IMG/VR virus record: IMGVR_UViG_3300028920_000062
Span: 1 to 64,000 of that record
Reading direction: 5' to 3' (one strand)
DNA length: 64,000 nucleotides
Origin: a virus
The translations under genes and the position numbers were made by a program. The notes below the pieces were generated by a model. That model had not been told where the DNA came from, made no database searches, and saw only the letters and a program-made list of their open reading frames with translations. This document shows positions 54,212 through 61,612 of this stretch, piece by piece; positions within the stretch are counted from its first letter, which is position 1; every line of letters starts with the position of its first letter.

Positions 54212-54685
54212 ATGTCATTACGGGGTAGAGCTGCTCGGACCAGTGGTGGTCTTCCGCAATTTAAAGAGACTTCTGGGCAGAAGCCCAGTCCTAAGTCAAT
54301 TGATCAGGCGGGTATTGATGGCACCACAAAGGTAGCTTGGGCTCCTGCCGATGCAGGGGATCGTATTTCATATGGAATTATTACTGATGTCAATTTTGCT
54401 AACTATCAAGTTAAGGTACGAGTTTTGGGAAATAGAAGACATGCTAAACTCGAAAATGAATGGCAATCCCTCATCACACAACAAGACGAAATCTTTCTTC
54501 GCTGGGGGCAGTTGAGAAAAGGTATGTATTGTCGCATACACTGGCGCGGCGCGATTGAGGCAAAATATGGATTTATTGAAATTATTGGTGATGAGGAAAC
54601 TAATCTTCTCAAACAGTCAGATAAAAAGAATGAGGTAAAAACGTTCCCTTATAAGTTTTTGGGTGGGGGACTAACCGCGTTTTAA
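54212..54685 (+). CDS. Baseplate spike protein, OB-fold type (157 aa)
   Basis: The start is one base after the hub stop. After a basic, disordered start (RGRAARTSGGLPQFKETSG), residues about 50-130 show five strands in OB-fold order (YGIITDVNFANYQVKVRVLG, then WQSLITQQDEIFLRWGQLRK, then KYGFIEIIGD), as in gpV/gp5-type spike bases. It would trimerise on the hub and carry the tip. No lysozyme domain is present; that activity sits in the hub M23 domain. Confidence 0.7.
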   Translation: MSLRGRAARTSGGLPQFKETSGQKPSPKSIDQAGIDGTTKVAWAPADAGDRISYGIITDVNFANYQVKVRVLGNRRHAKLENEWQSLITQQDEIFLRWGQLRKGMYCRIHWRGAIEAKYGFIEIIGDEETNLLKQSDKKNEVKTFPYKFLGGGLTAF

Positions 54686-54694
54686 GGAGAAATT

Positions 54695-55084
54695 ATGTCA
54701 TCAGCTATTGATCTAGAAGAGGGCATTGTCAGGGTCCCAGCTAAAAAGGATGGCGGGAAGTACAAGATCTGGACCGCCTCGAGAACTGCAGAAGGCGGCT
54801 TTATGGTTACTCCGGACTCGGTTGTTATGGCAGGAAGCCCAAAGAACTTCGTGGCTGCAGATGCATCTGGTGTCTATATCGGCGGCGGCGGTTCTATTTC
54901 TTTCAATACCACCTCAGAGAATATCCGCACAGGTGGACTGTTTGTCCAATTGAATGACTTTCTTAGGATGATTCCTTCTACTATTATGACGCCAATTCCT
55001 CCTATAATTCCATTTGCTCCTTTAGCTTTACCAGTAATGGTAGCAGCTAGTCTCCCATGGTTCTTGGGCCTTACGGTGATCTAA
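54695..55084 (+). CDS. Probable baseplate spike tip or central accessory protein (129 aa)
   Basis: Preceded by AAGGAGAA. The middle is glycine/beta-rich (FVAADASGVYIGGGGSISF) like a small spike or PAAR-type element, without its typical His/Cys ligands. The C-terminal ~35 residues are unusually hydrophobic and Pro-rich (STIMTPIPPIIPFAPLALPV onward), perhaps for membrane contact or insertion in a hub cavity. It is followed without gap by the gp25-like gene. Function inferred from position. Confidence 0.55.
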   Translation: MSSAIDLEEGIVRVPAKKDGGKYKIWTASRTAEGGFMVTPDSVVMAGSPKNFVAADASGVYIGGGGSISFNTTSENIRTGGLFVQLNDFLRMIPSTIMTPIPPIIPFAPLALPVMVAASLPWFLGLTVI

Positions 55085-55558
55085 ATGGCAAATTATGATA
55101 GCGTAGACCTTGATTTCACATGGGACGGCGACTACAGGGTGGCGGATGACGGTGATCTCATGGATACCACTGATGACTACACTAGGTCATTCGTGAATGA
55201 AATCACTACCGTTGTAAAGTCAGATCTGTTAGATTGGGAGCTTGATCCGACCATTGGTACCAATTTGTCTGATTTTGTAGGAGAAGCGAATACTAGAGAG
55301 AATGGAGAGGCGATTGAAGAAAGGGTTAGAATCAGCCTAGTAGATGCTGGGATTGTGGCCCCAGAGGATCTGTTCGTGAGGGTAGTTCCCCTTAGCATTC
55401 ACAGAATCATGATCAGCATCTCTGTGCTAACCTTGGCTACACCGAATAACCGGTTATCTGCCGGTGAGCCGATTGTAGTAACTTTGGTATTTGATACAAC
55501 TGAGGGCGGTATCTTTGTGCAGCCCATCTCCAAAATAAGAGAGGAACAGAACCTCTAA
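55085..55558 (+). CDS. Baseplate wedge protein, gp25/gpW-like
   Basis: 157 residues, normal for the family. Features: an early DFTWDGDYRVADDGDL, then a segment FVNEITTVVKSDLLDWELDPTIG cut here as FVNEITTVVKSDLLDWEL, then GTNLSDFVGE and helix GEAIEERVRISLVDAG, and a final beta pair around VRVVPLSIHRIMISISV. The protein links hub and sheath in the baseplate of contractile tails. The ATG follows the previous stop directly. Order with the next gene (gp25 before J/gp6) is classic. Confidence 0.82.
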   Translation: MANYDSVDLDFTWDGDYRVADDGDLMDTTDDYTRSFVNEITTVVKSDLLDWELDPTIGTNLSDFVGEANTRENGEAIEERVRISLVDAGIVAPEDLFVRVVPLSIHRIMISISVLTLATPNNRLSAGEPIVVTLVFDTTEGGIFVQPISKIREEQNL

Positions 55559-55568
55559 GGAGTGCCCA

Positions 55569-56792
55569 ATGCCTATTTTTGCCGAAAAAGAGAGTAAGAT
55601 TTTCGGTGATATTCTCTATGATATCGTAAACGAAACCAATATTACTCGCAGCTCTCCGGGTAGCAAAACAAGAGCTATGGCTCAAGCAATAAGTAAAAAG
55701 CTAGGGAGGCTGTGGGCTCAGTTTGACAATAATATTGTCTTAAGTTTTCTGGATGGAGCCGAAGGGAAATACCTTGATTATATCGGCGCAATGATGGGCG
55801 TCGCGCGCCTAGGAGAGCAAAGGGCTACGACTACATCTCAACAACGAGTAGTAAAGTTCTATGTAGATGTGGGCACTTTTGGAAACATTAATTCAAATAA
55901 CTCTATTCTACTTCCATCAGGTACAGTCCTTAGCACTGGACCAAATCAGAGCGGTATTAATTATCGGCTTCCTTATTCAGTAATTCTTCCTTCTGGGAGT
56001 ACCGAGGCATATGTGGCAGTAGAGGCTATTAGGGCAGGAACTACCTATAACTTAGGTGCGGGCCAGCTAAGGTATCATAATTTTACTGGTTATACGAATC
56101 AACTTAATGACTCTTTGAAGGTCACTAATGAATCTGAGATTACCAGCGGTAAGGAGATAGAAAATGATACCAATTATCGCTTTAGAATCTCTAGTCAAGT
56201 AGTAGCATCTGAAAGCGCTAATCTCACTGCTGTTCGCTTGGCTGCCTTAGTTGTTCCAGGTGTAGCTGACATTATCCTTATTCCGTTTAATAGAGGTATA
56301 GGCACCATTGATATTATTGTGCAGTCTACTCTTCCTCGTACGTCTGACACCTTGTTAGCCGCAGTAGCTGAGTCTGTATTCCGACAAACGGCACAAGGGG
56401 TTGTTCCCAACGTTATGGCTCCAGTTGATATTGGAATGTCGATGCGAGGCACTATAACTCTTCGAGAACGCATATCTAATAACGAACAAGCTTCCCTACT
56501 TAGAACTGTTGTTAATAATATTTCGGACTATATTAATAATTTAGACATAGGAGAAGAGTTCATAGTGAATGAGGCCGTAGAGCGTGTTATGGGAACCTCA
56601 GACATGATTAAGAATATCGGGTCTGCGACTAAACCTTTCGACAGGGTTTATATTCATCGACCAACGTTGCTCGAGGACAACAAGGTACGCGAAACGCTTC
56701 TTGGAGATTTTGACCCCGAGAATGACGAGAAACTGATTGTCGAAGATAGATATGCTGGAGCTAATCCAATTTCTTTTAGTGTGGCAACATAA
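55569..56792 (+). CDS. Baseplate J-like wedge protein
   Basis: 407 residues; size and pattern match the baseplate J/gp47 family. The N-terminal helix region (ESKIFGDILYDIVNETNITR) is followed by a core with GKYLDYIGAMMGVARLGEQR, then beta domain LPSGTVLSTG, then EAIRAGTTYNLGAGQL, and ENDTNYRFRISSQVVASESA with VPGVADIILIPF, typical of J proteins. The wedge ring holds fibres and triggers contraction. AAGGAGT precedes the ATG, and the stop overlaps the next start. Confidence 0.85.
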   Translation: MPIFAEKESKIFGDILYDIVNETNITRSSPGSKTRAMAQAISKKLGRLWAQFDNNIVLSFLDGAEGKYLDYIGAMMGVARLGEQRATTTSQQRVVKFYVDVGTFGNINSNNSILLPSGTVLSTGPNQSGINYRLPYSVILPSGSTEAYVAVEAIRAGTTYNLGAGQLRYHNFTGYTNQLNDSLKVTNESEITSGKEIENDTNYRFRISSQVVASESANLTAVRLAALVVPGVADIILIPFNRGIGTIDIIVQSTLPRTSDTLLAAVAESVFRQTAQGVVPNVMAPVDIGMSMRGTITLRERISNNEQASLLRTVVNNISDYINNLDIGEEFIVNEAVERVMGTSDMIKNIGSATKPFDRVYIHRPTLLEDNKVRETLLGDFDPENDEKLIVEDRYAGANPISFSVAT

Positions 56793-58393
56793 TGAAGAAG
56801 AGTGTAATTGCTCAAGAATTAGTCAATATATATCCACCTAATGCCAGGGTCCGAACTGATGATCAGTCAGTAGGCTATCAGTTTATGAATGCGTTTGCTA
56901 AGCCTATGGAAGACTTGGAAAAGCAGTTAAAAAAGGGGTTAGCTAATGCTCATCTTTTTTCTGCAAACCTAGATGAGATTGACTTAACTCACCGTGTAAT
57001 ACTTCCAGAGACATTTGATTTCGATGAAGATAATTCAGATATTGCTGGATCGACATATATCTCTCCAGCTGTGAGCGGCTATGTGGATAGCGAGTGGTAT
57101 TCTATTTCATTAGCCGAGAACAATGACGTAGAAAGTTTTTGGTATACATCTGTTCCAAACAGAGCAACTTTAGCGGAGACAGCATCTGGTGTTAACCACG
57201 AACTTCTTTCTTTTACTACTGATGGATCTATAGCGTCTGGACTATGGGAGCATCATCTGGGTGCTGGCGCTATCTATGTGACCGCAGAGGGTGATGCGAA
57301 GTACCTTGAGACAGTAGAAGATGAATTAAGAAGAGCCAAGGTCGCGCTTTGGGGTATTAACCGACAGGGGCAAGAAGACACAGAGACCATTATTTTTCCA
57401 TGGCCTATGAGACAAAGAAGCATTAAGGAATGGAAAGAACTAACCAAAGTAGAAACCTTTGATATAGAGGATGGTGTTCAGATTACGGTCAAGTCTGGTG
57501 ACTTTGGTGAAGATGATTATCAAGATTTCTGGGGGCTTAGGTATTCTAAAAACCGAAATAAGGTGGATGATTTTTGGGGACTGGGTTCTCTAGGAGACGC
57601 TTCTACTCTGGAAAGGATAGGGCATGTCTCTGACGAATGGCAACAATATGTTCTAGGATTCACCGAGAAGGAAGCCAAAGAAGCGTGGGAGCTTCTTGAT
57701 GAATCGGACTTGCCTGTCAGTGGTGTTGACTTAGCATTGCAACCCTTCTCTGACAATGCCTGGGTGGCTACAGCCTCTGGTCTCATTCATTGCTATAGTG
57801 CAGATAGTGAGATGGCAAGCGACCTAGATCTAATTAAAAGCAGAACTCCTGGCTCTCATGTTCAAATTGACATAGAGCCTAAGTGGCTATTGTTAGGAGA
57901 AGATATCGATTTTGTTCCCTGGCATGCTCGCCCGGTTCAAGAGATCGTTAAATACCGTATATGGTATCAGACTCCTAGTGGAACTCGCTACGGCTTACTA
58001 GACGGGTCTCCCGTAGCCTTTGATTCTAATTTCTGGGTAGTGGGAAGGCAGCTTAAAAGGACTATTGCCGATCTTCAGACCATTACAGCCAGTGAGCGAG
58101 GAGAGTATTTGTTGGCCCTTGAGGCTGTGTTTGATGATGAATCTGAGCACATAGAAAAGGTTTTGGTTACTGTAAACTATAAGAATCCTAAAGGAACTAT
58201 AGATATTAGCTCATTTGTAACGGATCCAATTATCGGAATCGATTTTGATTCAGACCAGGCAATGTGGGTACAAACAGCAGATAAGTACTACAAAATTGCG
58301 CTTCACACAGATATAATGCTCATAGATTATACGAACAAAATCCTATACTTTAAGGAACCTTATGACGAGGTAGCGGTGGAAACCAGTGGCTAG
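56792..58393 (+). CDS. Baseplate/tail-fibre connector protein (533 aa), unknown family
   Basis: The start overlaps the J-like gene stop. Residues about 1-60 are helical (SVGYQFMNAFAKPMEDLEKQ) as in wedge partners such as gpI/gp7. The rest is beta-rich with repeated YSKNR.K.DDFWGL-type segments (about 240-265) and segments that recall Ig or propeller repeats (WVATASGLIHCYSA, then AMWVQTADKYYKIAL). No catalytic motif. A second wedge or fibre-base role is inferred from neighbours. Confidence 0.6.
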   Translation: MKKSVIAQELVNIYPPNARVRTDDQSVGYQFMNAFAKPMEDLEKQLKKGLANAHLFSANLDEIDLTHRVILPETFDFDEDNSDIAGSTYISPAVSGYVDSEWYSISLAENNDVESFWYTSVPNRATLAETASGVNHELLSFTTDGSIASGLWEHHLGAGAIYVTAEGDAKYLETVEDELRRAKVALWGINRQGQEDTETIIFPWPMRQRSIKEWKELTKVETFDIEDGVQITVKSGDFGEDDYQDFWGLRYSKNRNKVDDFWGLGSLGDASTLERIGHVSDEWQQYVLGFTEKEAKEAWELLDESDLPVSGVDLALQPFSDNAWVATASGLIHCYSADSEMASDLDLIKSRTPGSHVQIDIEPKWLLLGEDIDFVPWHARPVQEIVKYRIWYQTPSGTRYGLLDGSPVAFDSNFWVVGRQLKRTIADLQTITASERGEYLLALEAVFDDESEHIEKVLVTVNYKNPKGTIDISSFVTDPIIGIDFDSDQAMWVQTADKYYKIALHTDIMLIDYTNKILYFKEPYDEVAVETSG

Positions 58394-59252
58394 GCAAACC
58401 TTTACTCCTGAACCACATGCTGTTTTTAATGAGTTTGATTCACAAGGATTGCTTCTCGGTCTTCCTAGGCTTAGGCTAGAGAGAAATGCCGATTATAAGT
58501 GGCGTCTTTTAGACGTATTTATTCATCGTGCTAGTTCTACTTACCAGGGCCTTATCTTTGGAATAACTCGAGAGTTAGGGCTGAATGTTATAGAGGCAGT
58601 TCGAATTGTTCCAGATCCATCTCTGGCTATGCCAGCAATAATCTTTGAAGATACACTATGTACTCTTTATAGTGACTATGAAAATAGAACAGTGGTTGAT
58701 GAATTTGATCGGTTTGATGTTGCCAGTGGTTGCTATACACTTTCTGAGCTAGTCGCCAATATTAATGCGACAGGGTCTTTTACAGCCACCCTGCTAGATG
58801 ATGCACGCGGAGAAGACAGGTCAATGACCATCTTTAATCAGACATCCATAGAGACCGTTACCGAAGAAGAACTTTCTGGAAAGGGTGCTCGAGTTAAGCT
58901 AGAGCAAGAGAACCTCATTCCTGGGACGATAGGCATCACTAGCAGTAACTTAACTGAGCGGGTTTATTCAGAACTTGAGCTCAATTCTCCTGGTAGATAC
59001 TACATTGACCTTGAGGCAGGATTAATCCTTACCACTACTGCTCCTGAACCTGGAGCAATTATTAGGTATCAGTGGCGCAATGACGACTTTGTAGTCGAGG
59101 CCAGCCCAGTTATTATCCACAATCTGCAGTCAGATAATTTCAAATCTAAGATGTTTGAACAAATAGATGGCAGCTATGGTAGGCCTACAAACCTAGGGGC
59201 TGATATTATCAATGAACTTTTGACGGTATTCCCGTCTAGCTGGGGGACATAA
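58386..59252 (+). CDS. Baseplate/fibre-associated protein (288 aa), unknown family
   Basis: The start is GTG 58386, inside the last codons of the previous gene. The N-terminal ~75 residues (NADYKWRLLDVFIHRASSTY, then QGLIFGITRELGL) are helical and resemble a tail-protein I-type binding segment. Two beta-rich parts follow (LCTLYSDYENRTVVDEF, then RYYIDLEAGLILTT), and a helical end. The stop overlaps the next ATG. A connector between baseplate and fibre is plausible; not proven. Confidence 0.58.
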   Translation: MARQTFTPEPHAVFNEFDSQGLLLGLPRLRLERNADYKWRLLDVFIHRASSTYQGLIFGITRELGLNVIEAVRIVPDPSLAMPAIIFEDTLCTLYSDYENRTVVDEFDRFDVASGCYTLSELVANINATGSFTATLLDDARGEDRSMTIFNQTSIETVTEEELSGKGARVKLEQENLIPGTIGITSSNLTERVYSELELNSPGRYYIDLEAGLILTTTAPEPGAIIRYQWRNDDFVVEASPVIIHNLQSDNFKSKMFEQIDGSYGRPTNLGADIINELLTVFPSSWGT

Positions 59253-61600
59253 TGGCTAATTATTCCATCGAAGTAGATGTTCTTCAGCATGTATTTACTA
59301 CGATTCAGGCAAGAGAGGTTGGTCATGAGTCTATTTATGTGGACACACCTCATCCTGCCACAAACAGTACTATCGGCGGCTGGGAATGGGATCGTTCCTT
59401 TTGGCCCTCAGAAGTACAATTTGACGCCCTCGAGCATGTTCCGGCTTTGTATGACGCTAGTACTTCAGGCCTAGATATTAGCTACTGGCAGGGTGGCATT
59501 GGCGATGGGGACGATTTGCTTCTTTTGGATATACAAGAGACAGTCTATTCTGGCGTTGATATCTGGACTCCAAAGATCTTTCATGGTTATTTCTATCCCG
59601 GTTATGAAGAGTGGTATCTTTATGGCGACGATTATCAAACTGAGTACTTCACTGCTAGCGGTATAGCCGCTGGCCGTCAGTATCTTGATATGGATCATAT
59701 TCCCAAGGGTGGGGTACCTCTTCAGGTTCGTAGATGGGAGTATAATTCTCTAACTGGTCAATACACAATTGCTCTAGACTTAGAGAAGGTGATTGAGTTT
59801 GAAGCTTCTGGAATGAACAACCTATTTATGGTTGATACAGACCAGATTCCCCCAAGAGTATGGCTAGATGATGACTACTCCGAAACAGTTGGACAGGCCC
59901 AATCTCCTGTTAGCGGTGTGGTTCCAGTCGGTGACCTCTCTACCATGGAAAGTCTCGGTATTTCAACCGGACAAACATATCAGGAATTCTTTAGTCGGTT
60001 TTCTCCAATTGATAGGAGCCAGCCCATAGAGCTATGGTCTCATATTGGAGGGACAGAGATGCGATTATGGGAAGTTATTCATCCGACTGATGAGTTTGTA
60101 GCAAGTGGTTACCAGGTAAAGGTTGATTACGATAGAGGAGCATTCAGTTTTGGAACAGTTGTCCCGGCACTAGGTCGAGCTCTAGTGCTTTACTACACTA
60201 AGGGTTTAGCCCTGACTTATGAGCCACAGTGGGGAAGAGACTACCTGCTTGCTCCTACCGCTGATATTAATCCTATTACTGCGGCCACTTATAGAGGTTT
60301 TGTACAGGCTGGCACTGTCCCCTCTGAGCCAGCTAGCATAAGCCTAGAGGCTGAGCTTCCAGGAACCTCTAATCCCTCCTATCTTATCGACCTTGGCAAC
60401 AACTTTGGTAGGATTATTGCGACGGTGCGAGATCCTTCGGGAAATTTGCTTGAAGGACAAGAGGTAGATTTCGAAATCAAGAGTCCGCAGATTGGTTACT
60501 TTGGAGGGACTAACCTTACTATTTCTGCCGTAACAAATGCTGAGGGGCAAGCTAAAGTTTTTTATAGCTCTCCTCGCACTATCCAAGATGTGGGTCAAGC
60601 TACTACAGAGGTGTCTCATGTAGGCAGTGATACGGTCATGTACGTGGACGGGGTCACAGATCCTGGAACACTCACAGGTCTGTTCTTCTATAAGGTCCAT
60701 GAGTACGACGAGGTTCTGGGAATAGCAGAAGCAGACATTTCTTCTTACTATACTGATTTCTTTACAGAAGAGCAGATTACTGGAGATACAGCTACAGAGG
60801 ATTGGGAAGGCACCCACCGAGCGATTAACAATATGCTTACTCCTGTTTCTTATACACCGGATGAGTTAATTGTAGGTAAAAAGACTATCCTCATGACTAG
60901 CAATAGAAGTACTGTGGTAGACCCACATACTGGCGATGTTAGAGCATCTTCTCCTTATCCAATAGGCCCATTGCAGCCAGATATTATTGAGGACGCAAGT
61001 ACTGGAGACACTCCAAGGCTAAAGATAACTTTCCAGAATATAGCATTACCATTAATTGGTACAAACGACACAAAGGCATACTTTGTTGTAGGAACCTCGA
61101 GAACTAGCCTTCAGGCCTCTACCACAAGTAGACGTACTAGAAAAACTATATATAGCAATGAGATTGGAATGTTGGTACAAATCCCCGATACGCTCAATGG
61201 GACCTATCAGGCAGATGAGCTCGGAGATGCCCCCTCGGGTCTCATGACTAGAGTAGCTGACGTAAGCTTACTTTCTGATGCTCAGGTTCTAACCACTTCT
61301 GGGCTTGATACATTCTATGAAGACTATCTGGAAGAAAGAGAATGGGCAGGACCAACGTCCGGATACGAGACTTACCCTGATTGGTTCAGAAGAACCAGAA
61401 GAGGAGATACAGTGGGGCTTGCACAAACAGGCTTCTCGATGGAAACTATACTATTGGATCCTGCACTAGACACTGTAGCTGGCGAGATCCCGCTAGGATT
61501 TAGGCTCAAATCCTCGGGCATTAGGTTGGCATCTGTGCTAGATCAGGTAACATACATTGACCCGAACGACCACCTGCCGAGTGGATATTTTCCGGTTTAA
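59252..61600 (+). CDS. Large baseplate/fibre protein with Ig-like domain (782 aa)
   Basis: The N-terminal 340 residues are aromatic, Asp/Tyr-rich and beta-rich, with GYEEWYLYGDDYQTEYF and similar stretches. Residues about 378-455 form a bacterial Ig-like domain of Big_1/invasin type (IIATVRDPSGNLLEGQEVDF, then ISAVTNAEGQAKVFYSSP). The last part is beta-rich and ends without a coiled shaft. It could be the structural arm holding the following fibre. No enzymatic motif seen. The ATG overlaps the previous stop. Confidence 0.62.
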   Translation: MANYSIEVDVLQHVFTTIQAREVGHESIYVDTPHPATNSTIGGWEWDRSFWPSEVQFDALEHVPALYDASTSGLDISYWQGGIGDGDDLLLLDIQETVYSGVDIWTPKIFHGYFYPGYEEWYLYGDDYQTEYFTASGIAAGRQYLDMDHIPKGGVPLQVRRWEYNSLTGQYTIALDLEKVIEFEASGMNNLFMVDTDQIPPRVWLDDDYSETVGQAQSPVSGVVPVGDLSTMESLGISTGQTYQEFFSRFSPIDRSQPIELWSHIGGTEMRLWEVIHPTDEFVASGYQVKVDYDRGAFSFGTVVPALGRALVLYYTKGLALTYEPQWGRDYLLAPTADINPITAATYRGFVQAGTVPSEPASISLEAELPGTSNPSYLIDLGNNFGRIIATVRDPSGNLLEGQEVDFEIKSPQIGYFGGTNLTISAVTNAEGQAKVFYSSPRTIQDVGQATTEVSHVGSDTVMYVDGVTDPGTLTGLFFYKVHEYDEVLGIAEADISSYYTDFFTEEQITGDTATEDWEGTHRAINNMLTPVSYTPDELIVGKKTILMTSNRSTVVDPHTGDVRASSPYPIGPLQPDIIEDASTGDTPRLKITFQNIALPLIGTNDTKAYFVVGTSRTSLQASTTSRRTRKTIYSNEIGMLVQIPDTLNGTYQADELGDAPSGLMTRVADVSLLSDAQVLTTSGLDTFYEDYLEEREWAGPTSGYETYPDWFRRTRRGDTVGLAQTGFSMETILLDPALDTVAGEIPLGFRLKSSGIRLASVLDQVTYIDPNDHLPSGYFPV

Positions 61601-61612
61601 TTTGGAGGAGTT